A DNA stretch of 6,563 nt, from NCBI GenBank assembly GCA_029219125.1, contig JAQXSU010000144.1, positions 1-6,563 on the forward strand, in the 5' to 3' direction. How positions within the stretch are numbered: the stretch's first letter is position 1; every line of letters starts with the position of its first letter. This document shows, piece by piece, positions 1 to 5,016 of this stretch. Origin of the DNA: Bacillota bacterium (GTDB lineage: Bacteria; Bacillota; Clostridia; Peptostreptococcales; Anaerovoracaceae). The notes beneath the pieces were generated by a model. It was not told the origin of the DNA. It made no database searches and saw only the letters and a list, made by a program, of their open reading frames with translations. The position numbers were made by a program, and so were the translations under genes.

Positions 1-328
1 GGATCTTTCCGTCATCGATGAGCACCGTGTCTCCCCGCTTCAGTTCCGCAGGGAGCATTTTATATGTGATGGAGCAGCCACTGCTGTCTCCGTCCGCCTC
101 TCTCGTAGTCAGTGTAAAGGTCTGACCTGCCTCCAGCATGACGGCTGCCGCCTTTCCCAGATCGTCCCGCACCCTGCGGAACCGGTCGATCCTTTCTCCG
201 TGACCCTCGTGATCCCCGTGGGAAAAGTTTACTCTGGCCACATCCAGGCCTGCCAGCAGCATCTGCCGCATGATGTCGTCTTCTGAAGATGCCGGTCCCA
301 GCGTGCAGACTATTTTCGTCTTTCTCAT
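1..328 (-). CDS. pyk: Pyruvate kinase, N-terminal part (gene runs off the window), with an internal in-frame deletion
   Basis: Pyruvate kinase makes pyruvate and ATP from phosphoenolpyruvate and ADP, in the cytosol, as the last step of glycolysis. The 109 visible residues begin MRKTKIVCTLGPAS, the family N-terminus, followed by the substrate and potassium site ARVNFSHGDH (Arg32, Asn34, Ser36). Later family signatures are GQTFTLTT (68-75) and GDTVLIDDG (99-107). The oddity is between them: AAVML (61-65) runs directly into EAGQ (66-69). The roughly 20 residues normally present here, DTKGPEIRT plus the first B-domain strand, are missing, yet the frame stays open. The lost Asp-Thr pair are potassium ligands in known structures, and the lost Arg lies at the nucleotide site. 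I chose the ATG at 326-328 because it gives the usual N-terminus; an in-frame ATG at 380-382 would add 18 residues. The family call is secure; activity is doubtful. Confidence 0.93.
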   Translation of the reverse strand, partial: MRKTKIVCTLGPASSEDDIMRQMLLAGLDVARVNFSHGDHEGHGERIDRFRRVRDDLGKAAAVMLEAGQTFTLTTREADGDSSGCSITYKMLPAELKRGDTVLIDDGKI

Positions 329-339
329 GTTTTCATTTT

Positions 340-348
340 CTCCCTTCC
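340..348 (-). promoter_or_regulatory. Shine-Dalgarno of pyk, oddly spaced, with a three-codon overlapping ORF
   Basis: Read on the minus strand, GGAAGGGAG lies 11 bases before the pyk ATG (326-328) but only 3 bases before another ATG at 334-336. That upstream ATG opens a three-codon frame (Met-Lys-Thr) whose TGA overlaps the pyk start codon. Translation of pyk could start directly or by re-initiation. If the longer in-frame start at 380-382 were used, this site would be coding sequence. Confidence 0.5.
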
Positions 349-400
349 GAGCTTCCTGCGCTTCAAAATTAATTTTCTCCATCTCTCTTTCTCAGACTTT

Positions 401-429
401 ATTATAGTCACGGATGAAACGGTCTGCAA
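401..429 (-). promoter_or_regulatory. Sigma-A type promoter for pyk
   Basis: On the minus strand the -35 box is TTGCAG (424-429), the spacer is 17 bases, and the -10 box is a perfect TATAAT (401-406). Transcription would begin near 394, giving a leader of about 65 bases before the pyk ATG. This is the best promoter match in the window and suggests that pyk is transcribed despite its internal deletion. Confidence 0.8.
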
Positions 430-441
430 GAAAAAAATGTG

Positions 442-624
442 TTACACTTCGTGAAGAATGCACTCTTCGGCGGAGAAGGGATTTTCAATACCGTGGTGAA
501 GGGTCCCGGACGGATCATCCTGCAGACCATGCCCGTCAATAAAGTTGCCGGAAGCATCCTCCCGTACATTCCTTCTTCCGGAACCTGATTGTTTCCGAGC
601 CATATTCAAAACAGTCTCATTCAT
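442..624 (-). CDS. Doubtful small ORF, 60 codons (53 from the internal start)
   Basis: This frame lies between the cobW operon terminator and the pyk promoter, in a 364-base gap that otherwise holds only those signals. The product would be hydrophilic and rich in Gly, Arg, Asp and Ser, with no membrane segment or motif I recognise. The first ATG (622-624) sits directly behind the T-run of the terminator with no ribosome binding site. The second ATG (601-603) begins MARKQSGSGRRN and also lacks a clear one. A seven-T run (431-437 on the plus strand, as A) follows the stop, but I see no strong stem before it. It could be a real small protein or an accidental open frame; I lean towards accidental. 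Confidence 0.22.
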   Translation of the reverse strand: MNETVLNMARKQSGSGRRNVREDASGNFIDGHGLQDDPSGTLHHGIENPFSAEECILHEV

Positions 625-627
625 CAG

Positions 628-668
628 AAAAAAAAGTCCCTTCCATCGGATATTCCGGGAGGGGACTT
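628..668 (-). terminator. Intrinsic terminator of the cobW operon
   Basis: On the minus strand, AAGTCCC pairs with GGGACTT (7 bp), followed after one mismatch by TCC/GGA, and an inner CGGA/TCCG pairing extends the hairpin. Eight T residues (628-635 as A on the plus strand) follow. It begins about 25 bases after the stop codon of the second GTPase gene. Confidence 0.88.
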
Positions 669-692
669 CTTTATTATGTCTTTATGCAGGTA

Positions 693-1676
693 TCAGAAGA
701 AGGTTGCCACTTCGTCTTCCAGCGGCTCGCACTTTTCCAGCTCGAGCACGTGAAAGACCGGTCCTTCACTCTCATACATTTTGTTATATTCCTTTCGAAT
801 CACTGCGGTCATGATGACCCAGCCGCCGTGATCCAGGCTCTGTGCCTTGTCATATTTGGCAACCAGACCTCCGAACTGGATATCCTCCACGCAGCAGGTC
901 ATGATGTGGCGTCCGATGACGAATTCATCATCGGCAAGACCGCCGCCCAGCAGGCTTCTGCCCTTTACCCGGATGGTCTTATCGTAATACTTCGGTTCTT
1001 CTTCCGTAATATCGCGATACCAGAGGGCATAATCCCTGTCCTCGATCTCGATGACCGGAGCGTCCAGATCAAACGGCAGCGGATCTTCGATATCATCGAA
1101 TTCGATATCGTTTTCACCGTATTCGTAGATAATCTCCGCTCTGCGGCTGGCAGCACGGACGATCTTATGATATTCCATCTTGTCCATATCCCGTGTAAAA
1201 TTACGGAACACGATGGTTTCCACCGACTTCAGCTTATCGAAAACCAGGTTTCTCATATTAGCGTTATAGGTCAGGAATACGGTGGCATCCGCCAGGCACA
1301 TTTCCTGATACACGATCCAGTTTGGCGGCATTTCTCCATAGAACCGGTCCAGCATCCACATACCGTTGTATTCCACGATCACCCGGTCGATATCATACTC
1401 CCTCTCCAACCGTGAAAGATATGCCGCAGTCAACTCCTCTTCTTCCTCTACCGTGACGATTTTCACACCTTCTGCCGCGAATTTCGCCGGGTGGAGTTCT
1501 TCTTCCCCTTCTTCGCAAAGCAGAACCAGCGTACGTTCTTCTCCATTCTGAAATGCCGGGTCTTCCAGGGTTCCCTGAATGAAGGTGGTCTTGCCGCTGT
1601 CCAGAAACCCGCTGAACAGGTAAACCGGAATCTCCTTCTGCCCGGCTTTGTTTTTCATATCATTCATGCTCATCAT
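693..1676 (-). CDS. CobW/G3E-family GTPase fused to a YcgQ-like (DUF1980) C-terminal domain
   Basis: This 327-residue protein is probably a cytosolic GTP-dependent metal chaperone or regulator, though its substrate is unknown. The N-terminal half is a G3E G-domain with a clear P-loop, GFLDSGKTT (23-31). It lacks the CxCC metal motif seen in its neighbour; only Cys54 falls near that place. A very acidic stretch surrounds it (EEGEEE at 55-60, EEEEE at 77-81). Residues about 232-327 resemble the C-terminal domain of the TIGR03943/YcgQ permease subunits. The key block is EFVIGRHIMTCCVEDIQFGGL (251-271) with a vicinal Cys261-Cys262 pair, a candidate metal site. No membrane segment is present. The start is 11 bases after the upstream stop; two further Met codons follow within seven residues. 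It is the last gene of the operon. The G-domain call is firm; the C-terminal assignment is from memory of the motif. Confidence 0.8.
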   Translation of the reverse strand: MMSMNDMKNKAGQKEIPVYLFSGFLDSGKTTFIQGTLEDPAFQNGEERTLVLLCEEGEEELHPAKFAAEGVKIVTVEEEEELTAAYLSRLEREYDIDRVIVEYNGMWMLDRFYGEMPPNWIVYQEMCLADATVFLTYNANMRNLVFDKLKSVETIVFRNFTRDMDKMEYHKIVRAASRRAEIIYEYGENDIEFDDIEDPLPFDLDAPVIEIEDRDYALWYRDITEEEPKYYDKTIRVKGRSLLGGGLADDEFVIGRHIMTCCVEDIQFGGLVAKYDKAQSLDHGGWVIMTAVIRKEYNKMYESEGPVFHVLELEKCEPLEDEVATFF

Positions 1677-1683
1677 AACGGCA

Positions 1684-1689
1684 CACCCT
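1684..1689 (-). promoter_or_regulatory. Ribosome binding site embedded in the upstream stop codon
   Basis: On the minus strand the sequence AGGGTG overlaps the TAG stop (1688-1690) of the first GTPase gene and lies 7 bases before the ATG of the second. This arrangement implies translational coupling of the two GTPases and supports ATG 1674-1676 as the start. Confidence 0.5.
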
Positions 1690-2758
1690 ATACTTCAAAC
1701 AGCTGATGGATTTTTTCCTGATCTACGCCGGCACCGATGACACAGAGACGTCCGATGATGCCTGCACTGCCTGTCCGCACATCCGGTTCGCCCGGTACAT
1801 AGTCGAAGTGAATCCAGGTTCCGTTTTCCGCTTCCACGATGCCCTTCGCACGAAGGATCTGTCCGTAGGTATGCTCATCTTCCAGTGCTTCCAGTGCTGC
1901 AGTGATCTTTTCCTTCGTGAACTTTTTCGTGGTCTCCACGCCGATGCTGTCGAAGATTTCATCTGCATGGTGATGGCCATGATGGTCATGGTCGTGATTG
2001 TGGCCGCAGCAGCAGTGATCGTCATGGTCATGATCATGATGCTCGTGGTCGTGATGGTGTTCATGTTCATGGTCATGATCGCAGCAACAGTGATCATCGT
2101 GGTCATGATGATGCTCATGTTCTTCTTCCAGATGATGCAGTGCTTCCTCGATGGTATCCTTCTTTTCCATGGCATCCAGAATCTGCTTACCGCTCAGTTT
2201 TTCCCAGTCGGTGGCGATAATCGTTGCATGCGGATTGTGTTCCCGCAGCATGTCCACAGCCTTTTCCAGTTTTTCTTCATCCATACCTGCCGTGTGGCTG
2301 AGAATGATGGAGCTGGCATGCTCTACCTGATTATTAAAGAACTCACCGAAGTTCTTCATGTAAATCTTCGCCTTCTTGGCATCGACTACCGTGGTGAATC
2401 CATTGAGCTGGACATGATCCAGATGGAGATTTTCCACTGCTTCGATGATGTCTGACAGCTTACCTACACCGGATGGTTCAATTAAGATCCGTTCCGGCGC
2501 AAACTGGTCGATGACCTGCTGCAGCGCACGGCCGAAATCACCCACCAGACTGCAGCAGATGCAGCCGGAATTCATTTCGTTGATTTCCACGCCGGCATCC
2601 TTCAGGAATCCTCCGTCAATACCGATTTCACCGAATTCGTTTTCAATCAGAACCAGCTTTTCCCCTTTATATGCTTCATCAATCAGCTTTTTGATCAGCG
2701 TCGTTTTGCCGGCTCCCAGAAAACCGGAAAAAATGTCTACTTTAATCATTTCGTTCAT
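1688..2758 (-). CDS. CobW/G3E-family metal-handling GTPase with a His/Cys-rich loop
   Basis: Members of this family use GTP hydrolysis to deliver or sense metals such as zinc or cobalt in the cytosol. The 356 residues show a P-loop GFLGAGKTT (12-20), the diagnostic metal motif CICC (66-69) and a Walker-B-like ILIEPSG (91-97). The usual NKxD guanine motif is replaced by LSHTAG (153-158), a divergence I recall from other Bacillota CobW proteins. Residues 208-264 form a loop with 28 His and two CCC triplets, surely a metal-binding or storage segment. A CobW C-terminal domain follows (about 266-356), with LRAKGIV and GRLCVIGAG as markers. It is the first gene of a two-gene operon with its own promoter. 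Zinc is the likeliest metal given the family and the His loop, but nickel or cobalt cannot be excluded. The name CobW does not imply a role in cobalamin synthesis here. Confidence 0.93.
   Translation of the reverse strand: MNEMIKVDIFSGFLGAGKTTLIKKLIDEAYKGEKLVLIENEFGEIGIDGGFLKDAGVEINEMNSGCICCSLVGDFGRALQQVIDQFAPERILIEPSGVGKLSDIIEAVENLHLDHVQLNGFTTVVDAKKAKIYMKNFGEFFNNQVEHASSIILSHTAGMDEEKLEKAVDMLREHNPHATIIATDWEKLSGKQILDAMEKKDTIEEALHHLEEEHEHHHDHDDHCCCDHDHEHEHHHDHEHHDHDHDDHCCCGHNHDHDHHGHHHADEIFDSIGVETTKKFTKEKITAALEALEDEHTYGQILRAKGIVEAENGTWIHFDYVPGEPDVRTGSAGIIGRLCVIGAGVDQEKIHQLFEV
1967..2137 (-). repeat. Low-complexity His/Asp/Cys codon tract with an internal 75-base duplication
   Basis: This tract encodes residues 208-264 of the CobW protein, built from His, Asp, Glu and Cys codons. 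Two segments, 2060-2113 and 1985-2038, encode nearly the same pattern (HDDHCCC followed by alternating Asp/His) offset by exactly 25 residues. Cys224-226 and Cys249-251 mark the two copies. The repeat suggests expansion by slippage or tandem duplication, and its length probably varies between strains. Confidence 0.85.
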
Positions 2759-2817
2759 CTCTTTTCTTCAAAATTTTCCACAGCCGGTATTTTTACACCT
2801 GCCCGGCCAGCATTACT

Positions 2818-2846
2818 ATTCTACCACATTCTGTCACAAATCAAAA
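2818..2846 (-). promoter_or_regulatory. Promoter of the cobW operon (extended -10 type)
   Basis: On the minus strand, TTTTGA (2841-2846) is separated by 17 bases from TAGAAT (2818-2823), which carries an upstream TGn (2824-2826). The -35 match is poor, so the extended -10 element probably carries recognition. The leader of about 50 bases contains a small inverted repeat, GCCGG/CCGGC (2783-2787 and 2803-2807). I see no clean Zur or Fur box here. Confidence 0.5.
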
Positions 2847-2887
2847 CAGGAAAACCCCATTTTCTTCGTGTGTTTTTCGTGAAAACG

Positions 2888-2896
2888 TGGTATAGT
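2888..2896 (+). promoter_or_regulatory. Promoter of the Bfd-like/ferritin operon (extended -10 type)
   Basis: TGG followed by TATAGT (2891-2896) forms an extended -10 element. No convincing -35 box lies 16-18 bases upstream. Transcription would start near 2903, leaving a leader of about 33 bases. The lack of a -35 box could indicate that an activator is needed, but that is inference. Confidence 0.5.
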
Positions 2897-2914
2897 ATTT
2901 CATATATGTTATGT

Positions 2915-2921
2915 AAGGAGG
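2915..2921 (+). promoter_or_regulatory. Strong but distant Shine-Dalgarno of the Bfd-like gene
   Basis: AAGGAGG is a perfect match to the 16S tail but lies 14 bases before the ATG at 2936, longer than the usual 5-9. An in-frame TAA at 2924-2926 rules out any earlier start, so ATG 2936 stands. The long spacing may lower expression. Confidence 0.6.
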
Positions 2922-2935
2922 CGTAAGATAAAGGA

Positions 2936-3130
2936 ATGGATAAAACAGCAAGAGAATATGTCGTCTGTCCCTGCCGGAAAGTAACCCGCGGAGAAATTGA
3001 AGACATTGTCAGAGAAAAACGCATCGATAATCTGAAAGATCTCTGCGAAGCTGCCAACGCAGGCAATAAATGCGGCGGCTGCAGAGAAATGCTGGAACAG
3101 ATTATGAATGAAGTTCTCGCAGCCATGTAA
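2936..3130 (+). CDS. Bfd-like [2Fe-2S] protein (bacterioferritin-associated ferredoxin family)
   Basis: This 64-residue protein is essentially one BFD-like Fer2 domain. It has the family's four-cysteine pattern: Cys11-x-Cys13 near the N-terminus and Cys46-x-x-Cys49 in KCGGC, 32 residues later. The middle is the expected helical part (DNLKDLCEAANAG), which adds an unpaired Cys37. In Pseudomonas, Bfd docks on bacterioferritin and passes electrons that reduce and release stored iron. Here the gene stands 81 bases upstream of a ferritin on the same strand with no terminator between, so the same role toward that ferritin is likely, though its partner lacks heme. It could instead feed electrons or a cluster to another enzyme, as BFD domains do in NifU and nitrite reductase. 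The family call is firm; the partner is inferred from position. Confidence 0.88.
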   Translation: MDKTAREYVVCPCRKVTRGEIEDIVREKRIDNLKDLCEAANAGNKCGGCREMLEQIMNEVLAAM

Positions 3131-3142
3131 TGATCGTTATCT

Positions 3143-3170
3143 AACCGGCAATGAAGCCATCGAACCGGTT
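3143..3170 (+). promoter_or_regulatory. Small hairpin between the Bfd-like and ferritin genes
   Basis: AACCGG (3143-3148) and CCGGTT (3165-3170) form a 6-bp stem around a 16-base loop. No T-run follows on the plus strand, so it is not an intrinsic terminator. It might be an mRNA processing or stability element that sets unequal expression of the two genes. Just upstream, at 3129-3140, lies an imperfect dyad centred on GATC. Confidence 0.35.
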
Positions 3171-3211
3171 CGTGAAAAAAAGACAAGAATAAGAAAGTGA
3201 GGTACATAACA

Positions 3212-3724
3212 ATGCTTGACAAAAAAGTCGTAGAATTATTAAACCAGCAAGTAAACAAGGAACTCTATTCCGCCTATCTGTATCTGGATTTTTCCAACTA
3301 CTATTATGACGAGGGGCTGGACGGCTTCGGCAACTGGTATAAGATCCAGGCACAGGAAGAGCGCGATCATGCCATGCTTTTCGTACAGTATCTGCAGAAC
3401 AACGGTGAAAAGGTTGTCCTGGAAGCCATCGACAAGCCTGCAGTGGCTCTGACCAGTGCGAAAGTTGTTCTGGAAGAGGGGCTGAAGCATGAGCAGTATG
3501 TGACCAGTCTGATTCATGCCATCTATGATGCTGCATACTCCGTGAAGGATTTCCGTACCATGCAGTTCCTGGACTGGTTCGTCAAGGAACAGGGCGAAGA
3601 AGAAACCAATGCCGAAGGTCTGATTAAGAAGTTCGATCTCTTCGGCGGCGATCCGAAGAGCCTGTACATGCTGGATAATGAACTGGGTGCACGGGTTTAC
3701 TCTGCACCATCTCTGGTTCTGTAA
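3212..3724 (+). CDS. ftnA: Non-heme ferritin (FtnA type)
   Basis: Ferritin oxidises Fe(II) at a diiron ferroxidase centre and stores iron as a ferric mineral in a 24-subunit cytosolic shell. The 170 residues match the usual bacterial length. Ferroxidase ligands occur at the same numbers as in E. coli FtnA: Glu17 (NKELYSAYLY), Glu50 and His53 (QEERDHA), Glu94 (KHEQY), and Glu126-Gln127 and Glu130 (VKEQGEEE). No heme-ligating Met like that of bacterioferritin is apparent. I chose ATG 3212 because GAGG at 3199-3202 is spaced 9 bases before it and the product begins MLDKKVV as in relatives; a GTG at 3197 would add five residues but has no spaced ribosome site. It follows the Bfd-like gene and ends at a strong terminator. 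No Fur box is evident. Confidence 0.96.
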   Translation: MLDKKVVELLNQQVNKELYSAYLYLDFSNYYYDEGLDGFGNWYKIQAQEERDHAMLFVQYLQNNGEKVVLEAIDKPAVALTSAKVVLEEGLKHEQYVTSLIHAIYDAAYSVKDFRTMQFLDWFVKEQGEEETNAEGLIKKFDLFGGDPKSLYMLDNELGARVYSAPSLVL

Positions 3725-3741
3725 CAGTTCGTCACAATCTG

Positions 3742-3787
3742 AAAAAAAAGGCAGCTTTGCATATTTGCATTGCTGCCTTTCTTTTTT
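3742..3787. terminator. Bidirectional intrinsic terminator between ferritin and the HTH gene
   Basis: AAAGGCAGC (3747-3755) pairs perfectly with GCTGCCTTT (3772-3780), a 9-bp stem. A T-rich run follows on the plus strand (3778-3787), and eight A residues (3742-3749) give a T-run for minus-strand transcripts. It serves the convergent ferritin and HTH-membrane genes at once. Confidence 0.92.
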
Positions 3788-3808
3788 CTCTGTTCATTAT
3801 TCTATTCT

Positions 3809-4840
3809 TTATTCCTTTTCCCCTATCCTGCATGCTGCAGAAATCGCTGCAAATACGCAGCCTGCCACCGGCCATACCAGCCAGGTGATATGCCAGTCTC
3901 CCGACAGGAAACTCCATGCCAGATAAATGGCAGCCGTCAGGGGCCAGAAGATGGCACCGATTTTTCCTGCCAGGGAATTCTCACCGGTCTTCGGATCATA
4001 ATCCCCTTCCTTCAGAAGCCGGTCATAACTGCCCCAGGTAATGGCAGCACTGACAAAGAGGTAAACAGCAAAGGCAACCACAATCAGCAGAAATCCAACG
4101 GCCAGAATCTCAAACACGTCCTTTTCCCAGAACGCGCCGATAAGGATTGGAATCACGGAAATCAGGCAGAGTGTCACACCGAAGGTGATGTTCCTGGTAA
4201 ATACCGGCTGGTACGCCTTTCTCTGCTGCTGGATCTGAACGTCCACCCCGTAGGCCAGGGCAAACCGTCCTTCCGAAATATATGCATATTCCCGCTCCGC
4301 GATACCATAGCGGATAAAGGTCATGACCGGCCAGATCAGAATCAGGAAAAGGCAGATGAGACCGATAATGCCGCCCTGGTTATCATCCAGCGGAATCACA
4401 CCGCAGCTCCCTAACCCGCCCAGCTCAATCAGCAGAACTGGTGAGAGGACGCACATCATCACGCCAAATCCCATTCTGGATGCCCAGCCTGCTTCATGCT
4501 CCAGGAAGTCTGCAGCTTCCTCCCTGCCGACTCGCCGCCGTGCGACGACCGCTTCATGGTTCATCTCCTCTGCATCTGCATTCGGATACGGTTCCGAAGA
4601 TTGCATCACTGTCTCCTCTTTTGCTGCGATTTCTTCTCTCTCATATTCTTCCTTCAGCAGGAAATCCGTGCTGACACCGAAAATCCGGCTGAGTACAAGG
4701 ATTTTGTCCAGATCCGGCACCGACTGACCACTTTCCCATTTGGATACAGACTGCCGTGATACCTGGCAAAGTCCCGCCAGTTCTTCCTGGGACCATCCCT
4801 GCTTTCTGCGCAGGGTCATGATTTTATCTCCTAAATTCAT
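3809..4840 (-). CDS. XRE-type HTH regulator fused to a six-segment membrane domain
   Basis: The 343-residue product starts with a Cro/CI-like HTH domain (about 4-62): SQEELAGLCQVSRQSVSKWE is the helix-turn-helix, followed by SVPDLDKI and the FGVSTDFLL ending typical of the family. A charged acidic linker (about 63-120) leads to six hydrophobic segments near 123-143, 156-178, 217-238, 242-268, 293-312 and 317-336. It is therefore probably a membrane-anchored DNA-binding protein. Such HTH-membrane proteins are frequent in Bacillota and mostly uncharacterised; targets and signal are unknown. The start is well supported by GGAGG placed 6 bases before ATG 4838-4840. It stands alone between two terminators. 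Promoter-proximal self-regulation is possible but not shown. Confidence 0.9.
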   Translation of the reverse strand: MNLGDKIMTLRRKQGWSQEELAGLCQVSRQSVSKWESGQSVPDLDKILVLSRIFGVSTDFLLKEEYEREEIAAKEETVMQSSEPYPNADAEEMNHEAVVARRRVGREEAADFLEHEAGWASRMGFGVMMCVLSPVLLIELGGLGSCGVIPLDDNQGGIIGLICLFLILIWPVMTFIRYGIAEREYAYISEGRFALAYGVDVQIQQQRKAYQPVFTRNITFGVTLCLISVIPILIGAFWEKDVFEILAVGFLLIVVAFAVYLFVSAAITWGSYDRLLKEGDYDPKTGENSLAGKIGAIFWPLTAAIYLAWSFLSGDWHITWLVWPVAGCVFAAISAACRIGEKE

Positions 4841-4921
4841 AGATATCCTCCGTCATTCATGCATTCATGATGTATTTTATTTTCTCCTGCCATTGGTGCA
4901 CCTGGCCCGTTTTCTGCTCTC

Positions 4922-4947
4922 AGTATAACATAAAAAGCGGTTGACAA
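4922..4947 (-). promoter_or_regulatory. Candidate promoter of the HTH-membrane gene
   Basis: On the minus strand, TATACT (4922-4927) is preceded by TGT (4928-4930), an extended -10 element. TTGTCA (4942-4947) resembles a -35 box but is only 14 bases away, too close for standard use, so the extended -10 may work alone. It overlaps the stem of the nitroreductase terminator. The leader would be about 75 bases and contains a repeated ATGAATG. Confidence 0.5.
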
Positions 4948-4979
4948 CTACCAATTACCCTTGGAAATTCGTCAACCGC
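4932..4979 (-). terminator. Intrinsic terminator of the nitroreductase gene
   Basis: On the minus strand, GCGGTTGAC and GTCAACCGC (4971-4979 and 4937-4945) form a perfect 9-bp stem, with an inner CCAA/TTGG pairing in the 25-base loop. Five T residues follow (4932-4936 as A on the plus strand). A second dyad, CAACCG-C-CGGTTG (4973-4985), shares one arm and could compete with the stem. Confidence 0.82.
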
Positions 4980-5016
4980 CGGTTGCATTTTCAATGTTTC
5001 ACTGCATTTTTACGTA

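Noticed and set aside
684..1415. Plus-strand 243-codon open frame opposite the second GTPase gene
   Set aside because: It is antisense to a gene with clear motifs, has no ribosome site, and its composition mirrors the codon bias of the real gene.
1967..2137. Repetitive tract considered as a CRISPR array
   Set aside because: The repeats are codon-periodic and encode His/Asp/Cys in frame; there are no constant repeats separated by unique spacers.
1723..2175. Minus-strand 150-codon frame rich in Met, Thr and Ile
   Set aside because: It is the shifted frame of the His-rich tract inside the CobW gene, produced by low complexity.
1706..2455. Plus-strand 249-codon frame with a long hydrophobic Val/Met/Ile stretch that looks like membrane helices
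   Set aside because: The hydrophobic run is the complement of the His/Asp codons of the CobW metal loop (CAT/GAT read as ATG/ATC); no start signal supports it.
2811..2830. AT-rich dyad-like sequence near the cobW promoter, considered as a Zur box
   Set aside because: The match to the Bacillota Zur consensus is too weak to call; a model scan would be needed.
3129..3140. Dyad around GATC after the Bfd-like stop, considered as a Fur or PerR box
   Set aside because: It does not fit the 7-1-7 pattern of either consensus, and it lies between genes rather than at a promoter.
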